A stretch of DNA of 9,938 bases from an uncultured bacterium (GCA_900547585.1 URHD01000070.1:1-9938), one strand, 5' to 3'. Shown: positions 1 to 7,694, counted from the stretch's first letter. Program-made: numbers and translations. Notes: generated from the letters alone by a model not told the origin.

Positions 1-839
1 CTTCTATGCGAAATTTCAACAAATTTTTCCGCAAAACTTTCTCCGGCAAAAATAGCCGCGCAATCCTTTAATTTGCTAAAAATCCTGCGCAATTCACTGC
101 AGGTTGTATAATTTAAAATCTCCGTTTCCCAGGGAGAATCGAGTGCGGTGAGCATTTTGTCGGGAGAAAGGTCTTTAAACTCAATCGCTGCGCAATTCGG
201 AGCAATTTCATCATAAGAAAGCACCATTTTGTCAGAAAAAGCCTCAAAAACTCTGTTCGGCCCGAAATATTTTTCCTTTCCGCAAACAACACCCGCAGGA
301 TGGCGATCTGCCGGCATTTCGCCTTTTGCAATTTTGTTCAAAAACACATCATGAAAAACAATAACGGCATTTTCATCAAGACAGGGCAAAATAGCCAGCA
401 AATCGAGGGTTGCCCACGGGTGAAGATGGCTTGCATCGATAAATGCGAAATCAAATTTCTTATCACAGCCCTGAACATAGTCGGCGGCAATGATATTCGT
501 GTTCAAATCCCAGAATTTTGCAAGTTCCGGTGCAGTTTCAAAGAATGCATCGCCGATTTTCCTTGCAGAATCATAATAAACGGAATCCGCATTGTCAATT
601 GAGGTCAGTTTTGCTGTTTTGCTGTATTTATGGGATTCTTCCAGCATATAATATGCTGCCCAGCCGGCAGCCGTGCCGGCTTCGAACAGATTTTCGGGCT
701 TGTAATCGGATATAAGCCCCCTTATGAATGCCGCTGACGGAAAATCATTATCATAAACAGACATCCACTGCGGGCGGGCTTCAAAAAGCGCTTTTGTTTC
801 TTCTATTTTCAAATCCCAATAGGCTTTTCCTGATTTCAT
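1..839 (-). CDS. Class I SAM-dependent methyltransferase, 3'-truncated by the window edge
   Basis: The reading frame is open from ATG at 839 to the window edge, giving 279 visible residues and no stop, so the C-terminus is missing. Residues 51-60 (LFEAGTAAGW) are a SAM-binding motif I at the end of the first beta strand. IDNAD (81-85) matches the acidic motif II position, and FAFIDASHLHPWATLDL (131-147) resembles the D-x-x-H segment of Methyltransf_24-type small-molecule or sugar methyltransferases. VFHD (161-164) follows the next strand. The start codon overlaps the stop of the upstream GT8 gene by one base (TGATG). A GAGGA Shine-Dalgarno at 846-850 lies six bases before it, so the two are probably translationally coupled. 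The acceptor is unknown. Lying among glycosyltransferases, a surface sugar is plausible, but a hydroxylase-like or non-sugar role cannot be excluded. No signal peptide is seen, so it is probably cytoplasmic. Confidence 0.85.
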   Translation of the reverse strand, partial: MKSGKAYWDLKIEETKALFEARPQWMSVYDNDFPSAAFIRGLISDYKPENLFEAGTAAGWAAYYMLEESHKYSKTAKLTSIDNADSVYYDSARKIGDAFFETAPELAKFWDLNTNIIAADYVQGCDKKFDFAFIDASHLHPWATLDLLAILPCLDENAVIVFHDVFLNKIAKGEMPADRHPAGVVCGKEKYFGPNRVFEAFSDKMVLSYDEIAPNCAAIEFKDLSPDKMLTALDSPWETEILNYTTCSELRRIFSKLKDCAAIFAGESFAEKFVEISHR

Positions 840-2053
840 CAATAATCCTCAATTTTGCTGAACAAATCATCACAAATTTCAATATTAAGTCCGTTTTTAT
901 CCAGTTCCGCCTGAATATATTCTCTCATTTTTGGCTGAAATAGCACGGCGGACACGATAAAATCAGGATTTAGCTCCTGCAAATCCTGCGGGCCATAAAT
1001 TTTGTATTTGCCGGTTGTTTTTCCCCTTTTTTCGACATCCCTGTCGATAATTCCGACAATATTGTCCGAATTGAGCCCGAATTTCTCTATAATTTTTTGA
1101 ATAAAGAGACTTGCGCCCCACAAAACAGCCCTTTTCCCTTTTACTGCGTTTTCTAACTGTTTCTTGCAGATTAAATTCTGCCGAAAAAGATATATCGCCC
1201 TAAAAAGTCGTTTTAGCACAATTTTCGTTTTTAATATTAGTTTATGATGGCGCCATGGGGTTTTTGATAAATATTTGAAATATTTTTCCGCATAAACATG
1301 CTCTTTTACTGAATTCCAGGGCTTATTTCGTGTTATATGATGAATAAGTTTTATCTCATTTTCAGGATATAACCCCGAAACAACATCATAATCCGGGGTA
1401 TATTCAAGATTCCAGCACCTTTCAAAATAGCGGACGACAGGAATAAGCACGGAATTCAACACATCCTGATCAACCCAGATTATTTTTTCGCTATGCTGCT
1501 CAATAAAATCGAAACATTTGCGAGAAATGTTTTCTTCCCGCCATTTTTTCAGATTTATAACCATAACGCCGGCGTTGAAATTTTTGGAATCACCGATAAA
1601 TTCACGAATATGCTCAACAGAAACAATATCCTCGCAAACTCCGGCAAAAACCCCGTCCACATCAAAATCCCAGAGCTCTTTTATATCGCCGAGAACAGTA
1701 ACATCAACGTCAATGTAGAGAATTTTGTCAAAATCCGGAAAAAAGTCAGGCAGCTTAAGCCGAAAATATGTTTCCAGCGTAAAATGCATATTTTCAGGAA
1801 CCGGACAGCCCTCAAACTCTTTCGGGTCAACATTTATAATTTTCAACGAAGAATTTTTCGTATTTCCTGCTTTTTCCAGCCGTTTTTTGCTTTTCGGGGA
1901 AATTTCACGGTTCAAAATAAAAAACTCAAGCTTTTCTCCGGATTTATGATTGTCAATCATCGACGCAACCGCAGCAGCGCAATGCATTGCGTATTTGTCA
2001 TCACATGCCATACAAATTCGTATGGCATTTTCAGCTTTTTCATTGATATTCAA
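839..2053 (-). CDS. GT8 family glycosyltransferase with extra C-terminal Rossmann-like domain
   Basis: This 404-residue protein starts like GT8 (LgtC/WaaJ-type) enzymes: IRICMACDDKYAMHCAAAVAS (about 11-31). The metal- and nucleotide-sugar-binding DxD is in ILYIDVDVTVLGDI (D115, D117). FNAGVMVINLKKWRE (159-173), WVDQDVLN (193-200) and HHITRNKPW (238-246) are further family hallmarks. GT8 enzymes of this type transfer a hexose from UDP- or other NDP-sugars to a lipooligosaccharide or glycan with retention of configuration, at the cytoplasmic face. Residues about 300-396 form a second domain beginning GKRAVLWGAS, which looks like a Rossmann nucleotide-binding fold. The start is TTG at 2053, directly after the TAG of the AsmA-like gene and in the same frame. 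AGAGG at 2062-2066, eight bases upstream, supports it, whereas the first in-frame ATG (residue 15) would cut into the first conserved strand. Donor and acceptor are not deducible. Confidence 0.9.
   Translation of the reverse strand: MNINEKAENAIRICMACDDKYAMHCAAAVASMIDNHKSGEKLEFFILNREISPKSKKRLEKAGNTKNSSLKIINVDPKEFEGCPVPENMHFTLETYFRLKLPDFFPDFDKILYIDVDVTVLGDIKELWDFDVDGVFAGVCEDIVSVEHIREFIGDSKNFNAGVMVINLKKWREENISRKCFDFIEQHSEKIIWVDQDVLNSVLIPVVRYFERCWNLEYTPDYDVVSGLYPENEIKLIHHITRNKPWNSVKEHVYAEKYFKYLSKTPWRHHKLILKTKIVLKRLFRAIYLFRQNLICKKQLENAVKGKRAVLWGASLFIQKIIEKFGLNSDNIVGIIDRDVEKRGKTTGKYKIYGPQDLQELNPDFIVSAVLFQPKMREYIQAELDKNGLNIEICDDLFSKIEDY
866..1156 (-). other. Rossmann-like C-terminal domain of the GT8 protein
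   Basis: Residues about 300-396 follow a basic helical linker (about 266-299) after the GT8 core. The segment has a beta strand with a glycine turn (RAVLWGASLF, 308-317), a helix, a second strand ending in an acidic residue (IVGIIDRD, 332-339) and a third strand (PDFIVSAVLF, 363-372). This resembles the small nucleotide-binding domain sometimes appended to sugar-modifying enzymes. It could bind a nucleotide or nucleotide sugar, or serve as a scaffold. Its function is not established here. Confidence 0.55.
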
Positions 2054-5000
2054 CTATTGTGCCTCTTTTTGGGTTTTCTGATCCTTGTAAAAATTATAAA
2101 GCGCGCCAAGGTTCTTCACGGTTTCATTTTGCTTGATTTTCTGCACTTTTTCGTTGCTTTCAATCGCATTTTGAACTTGATTTTTGACTTCCTGCTTTAC
2201 TTCTTCTTTTGTCATCGGCACTGTTGTAGAAGTTGTGCCGTTTTCCGCATTTTCCGGCTTTTTGAACAGGTCAAGAATCGATTTTTGCGACTGCTGCATT
2301 GATTCTGCGGTGTTCAGCCACTGGAAAGATTTTACAGCTTTGGGCGGGTTCAAAAGACTGCCGTTTATCACGACTTTAAAGGATTTTGTATCCTCTTTTG
2401 CCGGAGAAAGCGGTGGAATCGTATCCAGTAGCGCTTTTGAAGCCGTTACATTATAAGCATTGAGCACAGAGGATATCGTGCTGCCAAAACTCGGGATAAG
2501 CGCCGTAATTTTGTCCACAGAAAGCTCGGCAACAGGCCCGAGAGCCTTTGCAACCTCCGGAGAAACCGTTCCGAGAATCTGCATATCTGCATTGTTGTTC
2601 ACGAGGTTCATTTTTCCGGTAATCGCAAGCGACATGTGCGGGCCGGAAGATTTTACCGGATTCAGATTGACCCAGCCGTTTGAAAAAGTCAAATCTCCCT
2701 TCAAATAATCAAATTTTCCTGTATTATAAGGGGCAATCGTGTTAATCAGAGCGCCTATTTGCGACTCAACGAACTTTTGCGACAACAAATTGTTTGCCTG
2801 CAAAAAGGTTTCAATCCGCCCGATGCTTCCGAGCTGCCCGTCTTCAACATTGAAGTCCGCACTGCCCTTGAGAGTTTTCATTTGCTGCTCATAAGTAGCG
2901 CCTTTTAGCGAAACATCTGCGTTGAATGAAAGTTTGCCCTTAACCTGGTCTTTCATTGCGGCAAATGCCGTAACAACCGAGTTTGCATTCATTGATTTTC
3001 CGCCGGCTTTTGCCTTTACTGCCGTTGAAACAAGGTTGTATGAAACATCCGCCGAAAATTCACCGTCATAAGCCGAGCCCTTGAGATTTTTCAGGTAAAC
3101 AACGTCATTATTCATCGTAAAATCCGAGGAAATCGCGCCGGCTTTGATTTCGCCCATAACGAATTTATCAATTACGCCATGACCTTTCGTAATTTTCACA
3201 GGAAAAACAACAGACGCCCCCGCCGGAGCCGGAGAGCCCTGCGCAGCAGCCTTTTTAGCCTCCGGAGTTTCCATTGCATTGAGCATTTTTTCTGCATCGA
3301 GCCCGGTCGAAGTGATTTCCATGTTGTTTATGACGAATATTTTATTGAATTTTGGCGAAGCGTCCGCTTTTATGTTCAAGGGGCTGCCGTTTATGCTCAG
3401 GTTCTGAATATCGGCGCTAATCAAAGAATCATTAAAATTCACCGTCACAATATCAATTTTTGTAAGATATTCCGGGATATCAGCGTCTTTCACCTCAAAA
3501 AAGCCTTTCATAACCGGCGAAGTGAGCTTTCCAGCGACCTCAATCCTGCCCCTTGTCTTAAATGAAGATTTCGGGAGCATCGCAGTCGAAAGCTGGAGCG
3601 GCTGTGGGATTGAAATTACAAGATTTTTGATGTTTTGAACCTTTGAATCAAGCCCCTCGACAGCTCCGGAGATTCCGGCGAGCTGCTGGGCATTGCGAAG
3701 ATTCGCTTTTGTATTGGTGCTAAACCCCGCAGCCGCAATGTAAAGTCCTGCGTCATTTATCTTAAAAACATTATCTTTTATCGACGCAGAAAAGTTCAGG
3801 AGGCCGTTTTTGCCGGTCATTCTTTTAACCGTAACGGGAGCAAAGTAGTTTTGCGCGTCAGAACCAATCTGGGCACTAATTTCAAGCTCCTTATCGCTGC
3901 CGGAAACAACGGCAATCAAAGGCAGAGTGCCCTTTGAAGAAACAAGCTGTTTTGTTTGCTTATCCAGCAGTTTGTTTAAGTCAGCGGTTTTTAAATTGCC
4001 GTTTGCTGTAATATTTATATCGGGTTTGTGAGCGTAATTTTTGATTGAACCCGAAACTTTAATTCCTGAGGTTTCCAAAAGCGCCTCAAAAGGCTGCAAA
4101 ACAATATCTTTTGGATTTATTGTAATTTTAATTTGAGGAATTGAAGCATTAAATTTCGGATTCAGCATTGTAAAGCGGATGTCATTCACTGCAACCTCGC
4201 CTTTAAACGCTTCTTTTTTAGTATCCGTGCTTGCCGTAATATCAGTGACGGTTTTTGCATTTGTGATGTAGAAACCGTTCACTCTGTCTTTTATTTTCAG
4301 GTTTTCGAGCACAAGCGAGAGTTTTGGCTCTATATTTTCAAGTTTTCCTTTTAAAATCGCGTTAAGCGTCAAAACACCGTTTTGCAAATCATAAGCAGTC
4401 TTAATATCAGCAGGCGCAAAGACCGTATAAAGGCTGTTTAAGGGGATTGCGTCGGATTTTAGGGTTATATTTGCGTTTGAATCCCTGTCAATCGTGCCGG
4501 TTACGCCAAATTTTGAACCGTTTACGACAGCGCCTGCGTTTTTGATATTTACCATGTTATTGCAAAAATCCACATCTGCAGCGATATTTTTAATTGAAAC
4601 AGGCATTGATTTGTGAATTATGGAGCCGTTTTGGACTTTGAAAAAGCCGTTTGATTCAAATTTTTTCAAATCTGTTTTCAGTGAAAAGTCAGATTCGATA
4701 AATCCGTTCATATTAAGGCTTGAGAGCTCATTTTTTACGTTAAACGAGTTCAAAAGCGCTATTGAAAATTTTTGAAGACTTGCAAAGCTGATTTTGTCGG
4801 TTTTTACGTTCAAATCAACATCCGTCTTGCCGCCGCTTATAATATCCGCTTTTATGTCAGCTTTTTCAGAGCCAGTGATATAAACATCCGAATCAAGAGC
4901 TATTTCATGCCCTCTAAAGGTCGAATGCAGATAGCTGTCGGGGAGTTTTGAGCCGTCGAGCACCACGCTCATACCGTCAATATTGGCAAAACCGTCTATT

Positions 5001-5803
5001 TTTAAGCCTTTTTTATGATTTCTTATTTTCAAATCCGCGTTAATCGCCGCTTTCGGGGTGAATTTTACAATTTCGTTAATAAAATCAATCTGCGGAGCTT
5101 CAACAGCGTCAACAGGTTCCTTTGCAGGCGCAATTTCGGGCCAGAAACTGTCCGCTTTCACGTTATATGTGATATTTTCATTTTTATTGACAAAAACACC
5201 GCCGTCAGCTGCAATCACAAACCTGCTGTTGATTTTAGCCTTATCAAGAAGAAAGTTTGAGCCTTTAATTTCGACTTCATTGCCGCTTTTTGCGTCAGAA
5301 GCGGTTATATCATAATTTTTGACAACAATTTTAGGCAGTTTTTCAGAGATTTTTACGGGCATTTGAGCTTCTGCGGTATCTGCGGTCTGGGATTGAGCGA
5401 GGTTTTCCGTTATGTATTGAGCAATATCAAACTGCCCGTTTTCCAGAAGTTTGGCCTGAAAAACCGGAGAATCAACCGTTATATCGGCAAGTTCAAGGGT
5501 TCTCAAAAGCAAAGGAAGTAGCTTTATCCGCACCTGCGCTGATTTTACGGATGTAATTTCCGCACCGTCAGGGTAAGCAAGCGCTGCACCGTCAATTTTC
5601 ACGCCGGCATGGAGCGCAGGGGTCGTGACGATTTTCATATTATCGGCTGAAAACTTCAATTTTGCAGTATCTTCGACAATTTTTTGAATATCGCCTTTGT
5701 AATTATTCAAATTTATCACGTTGGGCAGCACAAACAAAAATGCCGCATAAAGTACCGCTGCAACGGAGAATACAGCAATTGCCGCTTTTTGATATTTACT
5801 CAT
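2054..5803 (-). CDS. AsmA-superfamily envelope protein (YhdP/TamB-like class)
   Basis: This is a 1249-residue protein with one N-terminal membrane helix (about 7-30, AAIAVFSVAAVLYAAFLFVL) after a short basic N-terminus. It is therefore probably held in the inner membrane with a very large periplasmic part. The AsmA signature follows: VRIKLLPLLLRTLELADITVD (about 91-111), then SPVFQAKLLENGQFDI. The middle is a long series of short beta strands with many small glycine turns, as expected for the beta-groove of this family. An Ala/Pro-rich linker lies near residues 845-865 (AAAQGSPAPAGAS). The AsmA C-terminal region follows at about 950-1165 (LKGSADFNVEDGQLGSIGR). A charged, probably helical tail occupies about 1190-1249. 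Relatives in Escherichia coli (YhdP, TamB, YdbH) are implicated in phospholipid transport to the outer membrane. Start ATG 5803 has AAGAGG five bases upstream. The gene is flanked on both sides by glycosyltransferases in the same operon. The exact subfamily is uncertain. Confidence 0.85.
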   Translation of the reverse strand: MSKYQKAAIAVFSVAAVLYAAFLFVLPNVINLNNYKGDIQKIVEDTAKLKFSADNMKIVTTPALHAGVKIDGAALAYPDGAEITSVKSAQVRIKLLPLLLRTLELADITVDSPVFQAKLLENGQFDIAQYITENLAQSQTADTAEAQMPVKISEKLPKIVVKNYDITASDAKSGNEVEIKGSNFLLDKAKINSRFVIAADGGVFVNKNENITYNVKADSFWPEIAPAKEPVDAVEAPQIDFINEIVKFTPKAAINADLKIRNHKKGLKIDGFANIDGMSVVLDGSKLPDSYLHSTFRGHEIALDSDVYITGSEKADIKADIISGGKTDVDLNVKTDKISFASLQKFSIALLNSFNVKNELSSLNMNGFIESDFSLKTDLKKFESNGFFKVQNGSIIHKSMPVSIKNIAADVDFCNNMVNIKNAGAVVNGSKFGVTGTIDRDSNANITLKSDAIPLNSLYTVFAPADIKTAYDLQNGVLTLNAILKGKLENIEPKLSLVLENLKIKDRVNGFYITNAKTVTDITASTDTKKEAFKGEVAVNDIRFTMLNPKFNASIPQIKITINPKDIVLQPFEALLETSGIKVSGSIKNYAHKPDINITANGNLKTADLNKLLDKQTKQLVSSKGTLPLIAVVSGSDKELEISAQIGSDAQNYFAPVTVKRMTGKNGLLNFSASIKDNVFKINDAGLYIAAAGFSTNTKANLRNAQQLAGISGAVEGLDSKVQNIKNLVISIPQPLQLSTAMLPKSSFKTRGRIEVAGKLTSPVMKGFFEVKDADIPEYLTKIDIVTVNFNDSLISADIQNLSINGSPLNIKADASPKFNKIFVINNMEITSTGLDAEKMLNAMETPEAKKAAAQGSPAPAGASVVFPVKITKGHGVIDKFVMGEIKAGAISSDFTMNNDVVYLKNLKGSAYDGEFSADVSYNLVSTAVKAKAGGKSMNANSVVTAFAAMKDQVKGKLSFNADVSLKGATYEQQMKTLKGSADFNVEDGQLGSIGRIETFLQANNLLSQKFVESQIGALINTIAPYNTGKFDYLKGDLTFSNGWVNLNPVKSSGPHMSLAITGKMNLVNNNADMQILGTVSPEVAKALGPVAELSVDKITALIPSFGSTISSVLNAYNVTASKALLDTIPPLSPAKEDTKSFKVVINGSLLNPPKAVKSFQWLNTAESMQQSQKSILDLFKKPENAENGTTSTTVPMTKEEVKQEVKNQVQNAIESNEKVQKIKQNETVKNLGALYNFYKDQKTQKEAQ

Positions 5804-5808
5804 ATAAA

Positions 5809-5814
5809 CCTCTT
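5809..5814 (-). promoter_or_regulatory. Ribosome binding site of the AsmA-like gene
   Basis: AAGAGG on the minus strand ends five bases before ATG 5803, a normal spacing that supports this start over any downstream alternative within the membrane helix. Confidence 0.75.
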
Positions 5815-5830
5815 ATTATTAAAAGTTCAA

Positions 5831-5860
5831 ACTATACTCAACAGGTTTATTTTAGCACAA
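5831..5860 (-). promoter_or_regulatory. Candidate internal promoter before the AsmA-like gene
   Basis: The 59-nt gap between the GT9 and AsmA-like genes (5804-5862) is AT-rich. Read on the minus strand, it contains TGCTAAAAT at 5849-5857, an extended -10 element with five of six matches to TATAAT. A second possible pair is TTGTGC (5855-5860) and TATAGT (5831-5836) with an 18-base spacer. Either would give a leader of roughly 25-40 bases and separate expression of the last three genes. No hairpin-plus-T terminator is visible in the gap. AT-rich sequence produces such matches by chance, so this is weak. Confidence 0.3.
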
Positions 5861-5862
5861 AA

Positions 5863-6846
5863 TTAACTAAATAAATTGTTCTTTACAATAAATTCAAAAA
5901 CCGCCTCCGGCGCAATCGCATCCATGCACGGGGTATAAGTTTCACCGTCATTGAGTTTTTCGCAAGTTTTGCTGTCGCAGGAGTTGCACTCAAACGGTGT
6001 CCGGAAGACATGCCCGTTTTTTCCGTACGGAGCACAGAAAACAGGCGAAGTTGAGCCGTAAATTCCCAGAGTTTTTACACCCAGCGCCGAAGCAATATGC
6101 AAAGGCCCCGAATCGCCGGAAATAAAGAGGTCAGCAAGTGAAAAAAGATGAATACTTTCCTCCAGCGTGAGTTCACCCGAAAAAATCCTTGAATTTTTGA
6201 TATTTAAATGCTTTCTGTGCAGCTCACCCTCGGGTTTTGAGCCGACAACGAAAACCGTTCCGCCATATCGGTCAATTAACCTGTTAGAAAGCTCACACCA
6301 GCGCTCAAAACGCCAGATTCTGCCTTTTCGGAATTTGTCGTTTTCACCTGCAGGGCTAATGATGAAAAAAGGTCGCGGAAATCCGTCAGTCAGGGCATTC
6401 ACCCTTTCCAAAATCCCTTCATCAAGGTACAATTTAAGCTCATCAGGCTTTTTTAAGTCCGGAAATACAGCTTTTGCGCTTGCAAAAAACGCGTCAGTTG
6501 CGTGTTTTGCGCCTTTTGAGAGCCTCGGGATATATTTTCCTCCCGCCATAAGCCCTAAAAAGCGGTTGCGAAGACTGTTTTGCAGGCTTATTACCGCGTC
6601 ATATTTTTCCTTGCGAAGCTCAAGCCCGAGTTTAAAAATGTAAGAAAAATCATCCTTTTTGCGCATATCGAACGCAAAAACCCTCTCAAGGTTAACATCC
6701 CGCCCGATAATCGGTGCAATCATCGCCGACGTCATAAAATGCACGACAGAATCAGGGTATTGCGCCTTTATTGCACTCTGAATTATTGAAGAATGAACGA
6801 CATCACCGATTGCACCGAAGCGGATAACGAGAATTTTCTTTCCCAT
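5863..6846 (-). CDS. GT9 family glycosyltransferase (heptosyltransferase type)
   Basis: The 327 residues are a normal length for the WaaF/WaaC-type GT9 family, which transfers heptose or another sugar to an LPS core or related acceptor at the cytoplasmic face of the inner membrane. The N-terminus KILVIRFGAIGDVVHSS (4-20) is the family signature, and D15 in the GxxGD turn sits where the catalytic aspartate is expected. FIISPAGENDKFRKGRIW (161-178) matches the donor-side loop, with a basic K/R-rich segment. The C-terminal domain has SGDSGPLHIASALG (243-256), a nucleotide-sugar-binding motif. A cysteine cluster (C287, C290, C295, C307) fits the C-x-x-C...C...C pattern many GT9 proteins carry. 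The ATG at 6846 abuts the TAA of the upstream gene with no gap, and a weak GAAG-type Shine-Dalgarno lies inside that gene's end. The donor sugar cannot be assigned, because no heptose biosynthesis gene is in view. Confidence 0.92.
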   Translation of the reverse strand: MGKKILVIRFGAIGDVVHSSIIQSAIKAQYPDSVVHFMTSAMIAPIIGRDVNLERVFAFDMRKKDDFSYIFKLGLELRKEKYDAVISLQNSLRNRFLGLMAGGKYIPRLSKGAKHATDAFFASAKAVFPDLKKPDELKLYLDEGILERVNALTDGFPRPFFIISPAGENDKFRKGRIWRFERWCELSNRLIDRYGGTVFVVGSKPEGELHRKHLNIKNSRIFSGELTLEESIHLFSLADLFISGDSGPLHIASALGVKTLGIYGSTSPVFCAPYGKNGHVFRTPFECNSCDSKTCEKLNDGETYTPCMDAIAPEAVFEFIVKNNLFS

Positions 6847-7575
6847 TTATTCTTCTTCCCAGATTTTTTTCACCCAGCCGGTTGGTTTTACGTAACGCAG
6901 CCCCATTTTGCCGAAAAAGCCCTCACAAGCCTGTTCTGGCGTAGGCCGCCCATGGAAAATTATAATTTTTGCATTTTCAGGGAATTTAGGCTCCATAAAA
7001 TAGTTGAGCGGGAATTTATGCAGGCATTGACGCTTAAAGCTTACGCACCAGCTTTTATCCCAGTATTTCAGGATGCCTTTTTCGTGCATTTTGTAAGAAA
7101 GATAAGCCTGCTCGTTGCGAACTTCGCTTCTGACCTTTTCGCCGTTATTCACAAAATAATCGAGCACATCGGGGTATTTTCCGATTTCAAAACGGAAAAC
7201 AGAAGAGTTTCCGATGACATCTTTCGGGAAATCCCAGTCTTTTATGATAAGAAATTCGCCCTCAGCCTCGAAAAATGCGTCAATATTGCCGGCAATGACA
7301 ATATCCAAATCCAGAAAAAGCGCCTGGCCCTCAAGGTCAGCCAATTTTTCCTGAAAAACGGTAAGTTTTCGCCATCCGCGTTCGGGAAGCGACTTATCGA
7401 GCGACATTTCAGGGAGCGGTCTTACTTCTATGCCCTCGTTTAGCCCGTCGCCGTTATCCGTAAAGCAGACGAATCTATGCGGGATTGTCAGATTTTTTTC
7501 GACCATTCTATGCAGTCTGTTTACGTATTCAGGGCCGAATTTATCTCCCCATTTCATACAGATAACGTTTTTCAT
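6847..7575 (-). CDS. Small DxD (GT-A type) glycosyltransferase, first gene of the operon
   Basis: This 242-residue protein begins VICMKWGDKFGPEYVNRL (4-21), followed by IPHRFVCFTDN (31-41). Both are typical of a compact family of predicted nucleotide-sugar transferases distantly related to GT8. ALFLDLDIVIAGNID (85-99) contains the DxD pair D89/D91 expected to hold Mn2+ and the nucleotide sugar. NEQAYLSYKM (154-163) and IIIFHGRPTPE (204-214) correspond to the acceptor-side acidic motif and the C-terminal H-G-x-P loop. There is no signal peptide or membrane helix, so it is cytoplasmic. Start ATG 7575 is preceded by AAGGGAG (7583-7589) at seven bases and by a good promoter. The next gene begins immediately after its TAA. 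The sugar and acceptor are unknown. A role in the same surface glycan as the GT9 and GT8 genes is inferred from linkage. Confidence 0.87.
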   Translation of the reverse strand: MKNVICMKWGDKFGPEYVNRLHRMVEKNLTIPHRFVCFTDNGDGLNEGIEVRPLPEMSLDKSLPERGWRKLTVFQEKLADLEGQALFLDLDIVIAGNIDAFFEAEGEFLIIKDWDFPKDVIGNSSVFRFEIGKYPDVLDYFVNNGEKVRSEVRNEQAYLSYKMHEKGILKYWDKSWCVSFKRQCLHKFPLNYFMEPKFPENAKIIIFHGRPTPEQACEGFFGKMGLRYVKPTGWVKKIWEEE

Positions 7576-7582
7576 ACCAAAA

Positions 7583-7589
7583 CTCCCTT
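7583..7589 (-). promoter_or_regulatory. Ribosome binding site of the first operon gene
   Basis: AAGGGAG on the minus strand lies seven bases before ATG 7575. It fixes the start of the small glycosyltransferase. Confidence 0.75.
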
Positions 7590-7610
7590 TAAAAGCTCAA
7601 TTTTCTCTTA

Positions 7611-7639
7611 ATTCTAACAATTTTAAGGATTAAAGTAAA
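7611..7639 (-). promoter_or_regulatory. Sigma70-type promoter of the minus-strand envelope operon
   Basis: On the minus strand TTTACT (7634-7639) is followed by a 17-base spacer and TAGAAT (7611-7616). These have four of six and five of six consensus matches. TG one base before the -10 adds an extended -10 element. Transcription would begin near 7604 and leave a leader of about 28 bases holding the AAGGGAG ribosome binding site. This is the best promoter match seen in the window and is placed to drive all five minus-strand genes. It has not been experimentally tested. Confidence 0.6.
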
Positions 7640-7673
7640 GTTTTACATTTTTTAGAACACCCAAACCGGACAT

Positions 7674-7687
7674 CATTGAGGTCAATG
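7674..7687. repeat. Palindrome CATTGA-GG-TCAATG, candidate operator
   Basis: Perfect six-base inverted arms surround a two-base centre. The element lies about 35 bases upstream of the minus-strand -35 box and 65 bases before the plus-strand ATG. The size and symmetry suit a dimeric regulator, but no regulator gene is in the window to match it. The arms are too short and lack a following T-run, so it is not a terminator. Confidence 0.35.
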
Positions 7688-7694
7688 CAGCGTT

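Noticed and set aside
1493..2302. Long plus-strand open frame of 269 codons opposite the GT8 and AsmA-like genes
   Set aside because: It is antisense to two well-supported genes, spans their junction, has Phe/Ile/Arg-rich composition with no recognisable domain, and lacks a good ribosome binding site.
5804..5862. Terminator between the GT9 and AsmA-like genes
   Set aside because: No GC-rich hairpin followed by a T-run on the minus strand. The AT-richness fits a promoter better.
6793..7443. Plus-strand open frame of 216 codons opposite the small transferase gene
   Set aside because: The opposite strand encodes a clear DxD transferase. This translation is rich in Phe and shows no motif, so it is a shadow of codon bias.
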